Origin: Candidatus Aminicenantota bacterium
Lineage (GTDB): Bacteria; Acidobacteriota; Aminicenantia; UBA2199
Direction: 5' to 3'
Length of the DNA stretch: 45,506 nucleotides
Assembly: GCA_016934745.1 (NCBI GenBank)
Contig: JAFGSF010000038.1
Location: 1-45,506, forward strand
In this document: positions 17,245 to 23,048 of the stretch, one piece after another
Position numbering within the stretch: position 1 is the first letter of the stretch
How the letters are laid out: every line of letters starts with the position of its first letter
Notes under the pieces: model-generated
Told to the model about the DNA's origin: nothing
The model's database searches: none
Seen by the model: the letters and a program-made list of their open reading frames with translations, nothing else
Program-made: the position numbers and the translations under genes

Positions 17245-19047
17245 TCATTTTGCCTGCAGACTTTTTGCCCGGGCCTCGATATCGCTCAGAGTCACGCTGC
17301 CGCGGTGCCCGATCCCCCGGCCGCTGCTGATGCTGCGCAAAACTCCCGCGGCCACGGCCGAAGCCTGTGCCACCGCATCGGGAATGTCCTTTGGCGATTG
17401 GCACATGCCGGCGACAAAGACACATCCCCTTTCCGTATCCGTGGGGTTGCCGTTGTAATCCAGTTCCGAGAACCAGCCATCCTCGTCCCTGGTCAATCCC
17501 AGCATCCGGCTCAATTCCTCCGTGCCGCGGGCCGGGATCAGCCCGACAGCGAGCAGCACCATGTCGACCGGGAATTGGATCAACTTGTCCCGGATGATAT
17601 CTTCCCCGGTCACCACCATTTTTTCGTTCTCCTGCGAAACGGTCGCAGAGCGGCCGCGGATGACAAAGGTACCCTCCTGCCGGATCCGTTCAAAAAATTC
17701 TTCATAGCCTTTGCCGAATGCGCGCATATCAATATAGAATTCATAGCAGTTGGCATCGGGAAGTTTTTCTTTCACCAGATGGGCGAATTTAAGCGAATAC
17801 ATGCAGCAGACCCTAGAGCAATACGAATTGAAATTCTGGTCCCTGGAGCCGACGCAATGAATGATGGCGACGTTTTTCGGAGCTTCGCCATGCGGATCAA
17901 AGACCCATTCTTCCTTTTTGCTGCGTTTGTTCAGGCGCAGGCTCTTGGTCACAATCTTCCCCCCGGTCGGGCCCGACGCATTGGTCAGACGCTCGAATTC
18001 GAGGGCGGTCAACACGTTGGGAAACATTCCATATCCGTATTGCTTGATGTCTTCGGCAGACAGGACGTCATATCCGGTGGCAATGATGATATTGCCGACT
18101 TCCATCTCTATGAAATCATCCTTCTGATCCAGATTGATGCATTCCTTGGGACATTTTTTTGCGCAGGCACCGCATTTCTTGCCGGCACTCTGCACGTAAA
18201 GGCAATGTTCCCTGTCCACCAGGTAGGCGTTGGGCACTGCCTGAGGAAAAGGGATGTAAATGGCTTTGCGGCGGGCGATGCCGGCATCGAATTCGCTGGG
18301 CACCTCCACAGGGCATATCTCGCTGCACATATTGCAGGCGACGCATGCCTCGACATCGACCAGCCGGGCCCGGCATTTGATCTGCACGCGGTAGGAACCG
18401 GGAGAACCGCTGACGGCGATCACTTCCGAGTTCGTCAGCAAGCGGATCATCTCATGCTGGAGGATTGACACCATCTTTGGAGTCAGGATACAGGCGGCGC
18501 AATCCAGGGTAGGGAACGTTTTGTCGAACATGGCCATGTGACCCCCGATCGTGCCGAAGCGTTCCACCAGGCAAACGGGCTTCCCGGCATCGGCGATCTC
18601 CAGGGCGGCCTGAATCCCGGCGATCCCGCCGCCAATAATCAACGTGGTCTGATGAACCGTCGTTTCCGCGGGCATGACGGCCAACGCGAACGGAACACCG
18701 AAAACAGCGCAGGCGACGATGGCTTTGGCCCGTTCCAGAGTGGGAGCCGCCGAAGCTCCATGTTCACGAAAGGAGGCCAACCGGACTTCGAGAGGGTCAT
18801 GCCCGGCCAAGGCCATGGCCTTGGCAAAAACAGGCTTGAAATAACCGGGCATATCACCGGCGATGACGATCCGCTGCAGATTATCGGCTTGGATTTGCTT
18901 GGCCAGATCCTTGGCATCCAGACGGGGGTGAATTCCCATCTCCCGGACAACTTCCACACTGGGCAGGTTGGCAGCATACTTGGCCACCGCGTTGATATTC
19001 AAACGGTTGTTTTCTTCAACCTGGCAGAAAAAAATTCCGCTACGCAT
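17245..19047 (-). CDS. hdrA: HdrA-like flavoprotein 1 (internal ferredoxin insert, degenerate N-terminal domain)
   Basis: The product is 600 residues from ATG 19047, picked because GGAGGAAAG lies 7 bases upstream; an upstream GTG overlaps that site. The FAD domain (GGGIAG 139-144, ERFGTIGGH) is followed by the HdrA hallmark DCAACILTPKM (C183, C186), then two ferredoxin motifs inserted in the fold (C235/238/241/245 and C292/295/299). SRVCCMYSLKF lies near 415. The N-terminal ~120 residues match the HdrA N-domain in layout (NLPSVEVVREM, RIVIAGDMPGYF) but keep only one cysteine (C8) where HdrA-like 2 has four, so that cluster is probably lost. It is the first structural gene of the block, behind a 155-base AT-rich spacer. 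Confidence 0.9.
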   Translation of the reverse strand: MRSGIFFCQVEENNRLNINAVAKYAANLPSVEVVREMGIHPRLDAKDLAKQIQADNLQRIVIAGDMPGYFKPVFAKAMALAGHDPLEVRLASFREHGASAAPTLERAKAIVACAVFGVPFALAVMPAETTVHQTTLIIGGGIAGIQAALEIADAGKPVCLVERFGTIGGHMAMFDKTFPTLDCAACILTPKMVSILQHEMIRLLTNSEVIAVSGSPGSYRVQIKCRARLVDVEACVACNMCSEICPVEVPSEFDAGIARRKAIYIPFPQAVPNAYLVDREHCLYVQSAGKKCGACAKKCPKECINLDQKDDFIEMEVGNIIIATGYDVLSAEDIKQYGYGMFPNVLTALEFERLTNASGPTGGKIVTKSLRLNKRSKKEEWVFDPHGEAPKNVAIIHCVGSRDQNFNSYCSRVCCMYSLKFAHLVKEKLPDANCYEFYIDMRAFGKGYEEFFERIRQEGTFVIRGRSATVSQENEKMVVTGEDIIRDKLIQFPVDMVLLAVGLIPARGTEELSRMLGLTRDEDGWFSELDYNGNPTDTERGCVFVAGMCQSPKDIPDAVAQASAVAAGVLRSISSGRGIGHRGSVTLSDIEARAKSLQAK

Positions 19048-19105
19048 GCTTCTTTCCTCCACTCGTGATCAACCTTAAAATAAATAAACATGGAACAATA
19101 GTAAA

Positions 19106-19111
19106 ATTATA
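19106..19111 (-). promoter_or_regulatory. possible -10 box for the hydrogenase/Hdr genes
   Basis: The 155-base spacer between hypA and hdrA-like 1 is strikingly AT-rich and holds a perfect TATAAT on the minus strand here, about 58 bases upstream of ATG 19047. No convincing -35 lies 16-18 bases away, so an activator-dependent promoter is possible. The call is weak. Confidence 0.3.
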
Positions 19112-19202
19112 AAAATAATAATGCAACCAAAAAAATCATGGAGTCGAACCATTCTTGAAATGAGCCATTGATTAGAGAACCATTGGGCATGAAGCAGAAA
19201 GA

Positions 19203-19556
19203 TCATTCATTTTGTTCTCCTTCAATACGGGCCAGGATCAATTCATATCCCGAGAGGATTTGAATGTTCACGCTGCGGCATGCGGGACATGAAAAAGACG
19301 GAGCATCCGCTTCTGTTTCCTGACCGCAGGACCGGCAAACAAACCGCAACGGATCCATGTCAACCTTCAATGTCGCTTGGTTCAAGATGGGAAATTCTTT
19401 TTTCATCAGATCGAACAATTCAGTCATGGTTTCAAGTACCAGGTGGTGCAGGCGGCCGACAGTCAGAAAAACCATGGAAATTTTGACCAGCCGGTTTTTT
19501 TCCCCCTCATGCAGCACCTGGCGAATCACGTCTTCAATAATGGCCGCTTCGTGCAT
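19203..19556 (-). CDS. hypA: hydrogenase nickel-insertion protein HypA
   Basis: This 117-residue nickel metallochaperone delivers Ni to the hydrogenase large subunit together with HypB. It starts MHEAAII: the N-terminal Met-His-Glu that binds nickel is intact. The zinc site has two CxxC pairs (CRSCGQ near 73-78, CPACRS near 90-95). At 117 residues it has the standard HypA length. It lies directly upstream of the hydrogenase block on the same strand. hypBCDEF are not in the window and must be elsewhere. Confidence 0.93.
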   Translation of the reverse strand: MHEAAIIEDVIRQVLHEGEKNRLVKISMVFLTVGRLHHLVLETMTELFDLMKKEFPILNQATLKVDMDPLRFVCRSCGQETEADAPSFSCPACRSVNIQILSGYELILARIEGEQNE

Positions 19557-19605
19557 CCGAGGCTTGATTCACCGCGATCTGTACAAAACGCGCCGCAAGT
19601 TTTTT

Positions 19606-20058
19606 TTAAACCGGATATTTATTTTCAATATAGTCCTTCAAATATCGAATCTCATGGTCCTTGTGGGTCAAGAGAATCTTGATGACATCACCCACCGAAA
19701 TGATTCCCAGCAAGGCCCCCGCTTGGTCAACGACCGGCAGATGCCGGATACGCTGCGTGGTCATGGTCCCCATGATTGAATCGATATCATCATCGAGGTC
19801 ACAAACAACCAGTTTTTCCCTGGCCGTCATCACGTCCTCAATGGCAACGCCCTTGATATTGGCATGACGGCATTCATAACAATTCCTTAGGATGTCGCGC
19901 TCGGTGACGATCCCGCGGATCTCCTGATGATCGTCCACGACGATCAGGGCGCCAATGCGTTTTTCGTTTAAAAGGCGCAAAGCGTCGCTAATGATGGCAT
20001 CGACATGAATCGTGTGAACATCACTTCCTTTGCTTCTAATGATATCTGCCACTTTCAT
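19606..20058 (-). CDS. two-CBS-domain protein
   Basis: This 150-residue protein is almost only a CBS pair: domain 1 about residues 8-65 (VHTIHVDAIISDALRLLNEKRIGALIVVDDHQEIRGIVTERDILR) and domain 2 about 75-135 (VMTAREKLVVCDLDDDI... IRHLPVVDQAGALLGIISVGDVI). Such stand-alone pairs bind adenine nucleotides (AMP, ATP, SAM) and regulate partner proteins or transcription. No catalytic domain is attached. ATG 20058 follows AAGGAGG, which itself lies in a hairpin. It precedes hypA by 49 bases on the same strand, so it may be the first gene of the hydrogenase transcript and report the energy state to it; that link is inference. Confidence 0.88.
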   Translation of the reverse strand: MKVADIIRSKGSDVHTIHVDAIISDALRLLNEKRIGALIVVDDHQEIRGIVTERDILRNCYECRHANIKGVAIEDVMTAREKLVVCDLDDDIDSIMGTMTTQRIRHLPVVDQAGALLGIISVGDVIKILLTHKDHEIRYLKDYIENKYPV

Positions 20059-20062
20059 GGGC

Positions 20063-20085
20063 CCTCCTTTTTTATATAAAGGAGG
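20063..20085 (-). promoter_or_regulatory. hairpin that sequesters the CBS-gene ribosome binding site
   Basis: On the minus strand CCTCCTTT and AAAGGAGG form a perfect 8-bp stem with a 7-base AT loop. The 3' arm is the Shine-Dalgarno sequence of the CBS gene (ATG 20058). In RNA this would hide the site. As DNA it could also be an operator. It is followed upstream by a 15-base A-run (plus strand 20092-20106). Confidence 0.55.
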
Positions 20086-20135
20086 ATACCCAAAAAAAAA
20101 AAAAAATGCAAAAAATAATGCATGGCATCCTTGGT

Positions 20136-20164
20136 TTGCATTTCCGCGGCCAATCGGCTATGTT
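20136..20164 (+). promoter_or_regulatory. leaderless-type promoter of the HAD phosphatase gene
   Basis: TTGCAT (20136-20141), a 17-base spacer, then TATGTT (20159-20164). The -10 ends 6 bases before ATG 20171, so the transcript should begin at or next to the start codon. The -35 is weak; the shared geometry with other promoters here raises confidence. Confidence 0.45.
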
Positions 20165-20170
20165 TGAAAA

Positions 20171-21229
20171 ATGCCACTGCAGCGCCTGAATTGGAATGAA
20201 CGCAACTACCAGTCATTGCAGCGCTTTATCCCCACCCTGCGCCGCGACGACATCGCCGTTTTCGACTGGGACAACACCTGTATTTTGGGCGATATCGGTG
20301 AAGCCGTATTCCGTCACCAGGCGCGGTATCTGGAATTCAAATTCAGCCCGCAGCGCCTGCAGGAAATCATCCCGGAGCAAGTGCATGGCATCGGCCACAT
20401 CCGCGACCACGACCGGTTACTTCCCTTGTCAGCGCTCAAGGGGCAAATCGTCGGCGCATATGAAAAAATTTTCGACCGTCCGCGGAATGAGATCCGTGCA
20501 GACAGCGCCTATCACGATTTCAGCGCCGGCTTGTTGGCCCTCAACCGCGGCCTGGAAGAAACCCCGGGCATCGGCTGTGAATTCGCCTATCCCTGGACCC
20601 TCAATTTTTTGCAGGGTTTCAGCCCGGACGATGTGCGCCGGCTGGCCGCAACAGTCATGGACAACGAATTGCAAACAGCCATTCGCAGGCGAAGCCTGAG
20701 CGACTCCCGTGAACACGTGACGTACAGCTGGGTAGAAGGCATCCGCCTTTTTCCGGAAATGGCCGATCTGGCCCACTGCTTCAATCAAGGCGGCTGCCGA
20801 GTCATTATCAGCACGGCCAGCAACCAGCTGATCGTCGAAACCATGGCCGCGCGCGTTGGGTTTGCGGCCGAACACGTGATCGGCATGGACGTGCAGATCG
20901 AAAACGGCACATTGTCTGGCACGCTGGCGCCCGGACCGGCGCCCAATTTCGGACCGGGCAAAGCCTTGAACCTGCGCCGCCGGCTGGAACAAGAACCGGT
21001 TTTTGTCGCCGGAGACAGCAGCGGCGATTATGACATGGTGACTGTTTTCCATGACACTCGCTTGAAACTGCTCATCCGCCGCGAACAACCTGGAAAAATG
21101 ATCCCCCTTTATCAAAAAGCCCTTGCCGGCGATCCACAATACCTGCTTCAGGACGTAGACCGGAATGGAGGAAGTTTTTTAGCTGCGGCCAATCAAGGCA
21201 ACGCTGCCTGCAAGCGCATTAAAACCTGA
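20171..21229 (+). CDS. HAD-superfamily phosphatase (phosphoserine/phosphorylcholine phosphatase-like)
   Basis: This 352-residue protein has all four HAD motifs: I, FDWDNTCILGD (about residues 31-41, nucleophile first Asp); II, VIISTASNQ near 216; III, a Lys in FGPGKALNLRR near 260; IV, AGDSSGDYDM near 279. The cap between motifs I and II is large and helical (about 150 residues), as in the phosphorylcholine phosphatase and SerB-like class. There is no signal peptide, so it is cytoplasmic. The substrate cannot be predicted. It has no Shine-Dalgarno sequence and appears to start from a leaderless mRNA. The following GspG-like gene has its own promoter. Confidence 0.82.
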   Translation: MPLQRLNWNERNYQSLQRFIPTLRRDDIAVFDWDNTCILGDIGEAVFRHQARYLEFKFSPQRLQEIIPEQVHGIGHIRDHDRLLPLSALKGQIVGAYEKIFDRPRNEIRADSAYHDFSAGLLALNRGLEETPGIGCEFAYPWTLNFLQGFSPDDVRRLAATVMDNELQTAIRRRSLSDSREHVTYSWVEGIRLFPEMADLAHCFNQGGCRVIISTASNQLIVETMAARVGFAAEHVIGMDVQIENGTLSGTLAPGPAPNFGPGKALNLRRRLEQEPVFVAGDSSGDYDMVTVFHDTRLKLLIRREQPGKMIPLYQKALAGDPQYLLQDVDRNGGSFLAAANQGNAACKRIKT

Positions 21230-21256
21230 TGCCTAAAAAATGCTTCTAATGATTGC

Positions 21257-21285
21257 TTGTAAAAAAAAAAATTCTTTACTAAAAT
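21257..21285 (+). promoter_or_regulatory. leaderless-type promoter of the GspG-like gene
   Basis: TTGTAA (21257-21262), a 17-base spacer containing an A-run, then TAAAAT (21280-21285). The -10 ends 6 bases before ATG 21292. There is no separate Shine-Dalgarno. Confidence 0.55.
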
Positions 21286-21291
21286 GGAAAT

Positions 21292-21660
21292 ATGAGATTC
21301 ACCATACTGATTGTTTTTATCGCCTTGATCATCGTGCTGGTTATTTATTTCGGCAAAGACCGCCAGGCCAACCCCGTCACCCAGGGGATGGCCGCTTTGG
21401 ATAAAGCGAAAACCGCCACTCTGGAAATAGACATGAACAGTATTTCCGCCGCCGTGACCGCCTATTTTGGCGACCATAACGAATATCCCGAAAGCCTGGA
21501 CATGCTGGTGCCCACATATCTGCCGTCGGCAAATTCCATCATCGATTCCTGGGGAGAGCCGTTTCAGCTGGAAAAAGATGACCTGCAGAATCACACCTTG
21601 CTGTCAGCCGGACCGGACCGGATTTTCTCTACCGCCGACGATATCAGAAGGAGGCTATGA
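21292..21660 (+). CDS. membrane-anchored GspG-like (type II secretion pseudopilin C-domain) protein
   Basis: This 122-residue protein has one hydrophobic helix (residues 3-20) and then a short periplasmic domain like the C-terminus of major pseudopilin GspG. It shows an amphipathic helix with MNSISAAVTAYFGDHNEYPESL, then DSWGEPFQL (GspG has DPWG-PY), and an end with SAGPDRIFSTADDI (GspG has SxGPDGxxGTxDDI, the calcium-binding loop). Unlike true pseudopilins, it lacks the G-F-T-L-x-E prepilin-peptidase site before the helix. It is therefore probably a stably anchored relative, not an assembled pilin. It overlaps the next gene (ATGATGA), so the two are translated together. Confidence 0.75.
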   Translation: MRFTILIVFIALIIVLVIYFGKDRQANPVTQGMAALDKAKTATLEIDMNSISAAVTAYFGDHNEYPESLDMLVPTYLPSANSIIDSWGEPFQLEKDDLQNHTLLSAGPDRIFSTADDIRRRL

Positions 21661-22127
21661 TGAAACTTGCCAAATACCTGAAATCGGAAAACATTTACCT
21701 CACGGAAACCTGCAAGGATACCGACAGTTTCTACGGGGATTTTTCCAAGTTTTTAAAGGACCGGGGGCTGATTGAAGACGTCAAAAAGATCAAGCGTTTG
21801 TTCGTCAAAAGGGAAAGCATCCAATCAACTGGCATCGGCAAGGGCGTTGCCACACCGCATATTTTTTCCAGCGAGTTTTCCGCCTTTCTACTGGCTGCGG
21901 CCTTTATTCATCACGGCCTCGATTTCAAGGCCCCGGACAAGCGGGATGTTCAGTTGGTTTTTTTGATCATGAGCGATGACCGCGACATCGGTTTGCATTT
22001 AAAAACCCTGGCCCATATCGCCCGTCTGACCGCCGGCAGCGACATCATCGGCGGATTGCAGAATGCCCGCAGCGCCGCTGAAATCTATGCCATCCTGATC
22101 GAAAAAGAAAAGACTATTCTCAATTGA
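21660..22127 (+). CDS. ptsN: PTS EIIA-Ntr-like (PtsN-type) protein
   Basis: This 155-residue protein has the fructose/mannitol-type EIIA fold. The phosphorylatable His is in GKGVATPH (His67), the usual G-x-x-x-P-H site, and LVFLIMSDDRD... HLKTLAHIARL is the typical conserved C-terminal half. ATG 21657 and 21660 are both possible; AAGGAGG is better placed for 21660. The N-terminal 50 residues are longer and more basic than usual (KKIKRLFVKRE). No EIIB or EIIC genes are nearby, so a regulatory role (PtsN of the Ntr PTS) fits better than sugar uptake. Pairing with a GspG-like anchor is unusual. Confidence 0.82.
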   Translation: MKLAKYLKSENIYLTETCKDTDSFYGDFSKFLKDRGLIEDVKKIKRLFVKRESIQSTGIGKGVATPHIFSSEFSAFLLAAAFIHHGLDFKAPDKRDVQLVFLIMSDDRDIGLHLKTLAHIARLTAGSDIIGGLQNARSAAEIYAILIEKEKTILN

Positions 22128-22156
22128 ACTTGTAGCGAACCCAGAAGAACTGGACA

Positions 22157-22215
22157 AGTACCTCGGAAAACAAATTAACTTGTTTGTTTAACAAGTTATT
22201 TTGTTTTAAGGTACT
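22157..22215. repeat. long inverted repeat 1 in the 22.1-22.4 kb spacer
   Basis: Outer arms AGTACCT (22157-22163) and AGGTACT (22209-22215) enclose inner arms of 18 bases (22167-22184 and 22190-22207) that are complementary but for one position, around a TGTTT loop. The whole 59-base segment folds as one near-continuous hairpin, 30 bases after the ptsN-like stop codon. It could serve as a terminator or RNA-stability element, or be a relic of a small mobile repeat. Confidence 0.7.
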
Positions 22216-22231
22216 AAAAAGCTGATAAATT

Positions 22232-22292
22232 TAAGAACCTAAAAATAATATTTTTACTTTTAACGTAAAAAATTTATTTTCTGAGGTTCTTA
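22232..22292. repeat. long inverted repeat 2 in the 22.1-22.4 kb spacer
   Basis: TAAGAACCT (22232-22240) and AGGTTCTTA (22284-22292) are perfectly complementary. The AT-rich interior (around TTTTTAC and GTAAAAA) also pairs imperfectly around a TTTTAAC loop. It is the same size and design as the repeat 17 bases upstream (ACCT...AGGT outer arms, AT-rich core), suggesting two diverged copies. The rest of the spacer to 22379 has a weaker dyad (GGTTTTTA / TAAAAACC) and no gene. Confidence 0.6.
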
Positions 22293-22379
22293 TGGTTCTT
22301 ATCCGGTTTTTACTGGGATAGAATTTGCCATAAGGCTCTAAAAACCAGTTTGGCAAAGCCCTGAGCGGCATGGCTTCGG

Positions 22380-22408
22380 TTGACCGACCGCAGGGGCTGA
22401 GTTATAAT
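22380..22408 (+). promoter_or_regulatory. leaderless-type promoter of the histidine-phosphatase gene
   Basis: TTGACC (22380-22385), a 17-base spacer and a perfect TATAAT (22403-22408). ATG 22416 lies 7 bases after the -10, leaving no room for an untranslated leader. Confidence 0.7.
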
Positions 22409-22415
22409 CAAGGCG

Positions 22416-23048
22416 ATGGATCATCTAAAAAAAACAATTCTGCTGGTGCGACACGGGACCACCGCTTTCAATGAAACGGACCATTTACAGGGATTGATCG
22501 ACAACCCGCTTAACCCAAAAGGCCACGCTGAAGCCGCGCGCCTGGCCGAACGATTGAAAGGTGCCGCCATCGAGGCCATTTTCTCGTCACCACTGCAACG
22601 GGCAGTGCAAACGGCAACCATCATCAATGGTTTTCATGACCTGCCGATAACCCTAGTTCCCGAATTCAGTGAAATCAACCTGGGTGAATGGGAGGGGCTT
22701 CCATATGGCCGGGTACGGGCACAATTCCCCGAAATCCACCGGCGCTGGATCAGCGACCCCGATTTTCCAATTCCAGGCGGGGAAAGTTTCAGTGCTGTCT
22801 GCGCCCGGACCAGGCCCGGCCTTGAACGAATTTTGCAGAATGGCTACGCGCATATCCTGATCACAGGCCACGCATCGGTCAACCGTGCCATTTTGGGCAA
22901 CCTGCTGCAAATTGAGCCGGATGTGGCCCGGCACTTTAAAACCGGCAATACCGGCCTTTCCCGGCTGTTGCTGATGGAAAACATCGACCGGCAATGGGCG
23001 GTGGTCGATTTTTGGAACAGCACCTCGCACCTGGAAAATGCCTCATGA
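22416..23048 (+). CDS. histidine phosphatase family protein (phosphoglycerate mutase/CobC-like)
   Basis: This 210-residue protein has the RHG catalytic motif LLVRHGTTAFNE (His near residue 13), then FSSPLQRAVQTA near 57 (second Arg), EINLGEWEG near 86 (Glu) and ITGHASVNRAIL near 149 (second catalytic His). These four elements define the dPGM-like phosphatase branch, which includes alpha-ribazole phosphatase, broad phosphatases and co-factor-dependent mutases; the exact substrate is not clear. It overlaps argS by 4 bases (ATGA) and is probably co-transcribed with it from the leaderless promoter. Confidence 0.88.
   Translation: MDHLKKTILLVRHGTTAFNETDHLQGLIDNPLNPKGHAEAARLAERLKGAAIEAIFSSPLQRAVQTATIINGFHDLPITLVPEFSEINLGEWEGLPYGRVRAQFPEIHRRWISDPDFPIPGGESFSAVCARTRPGLERILQNGYAHILITGHASVNRAILGNLLQIEPDVARHFKTGNTGLSRLLLMENIDRQWAVVDFWNSTSHLENAS

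Noticed and set aside
19136..19165. A tRNA T-arm-like sequence (minus strand ATGG-TTCGACT-CCAT) in the spacer before the hydrogenase genes
   Set aside because: No anticodon arm, D arm or acceptor stem can be built around it, so it is not a tRNA gene; an integration-site relic is only speculation.
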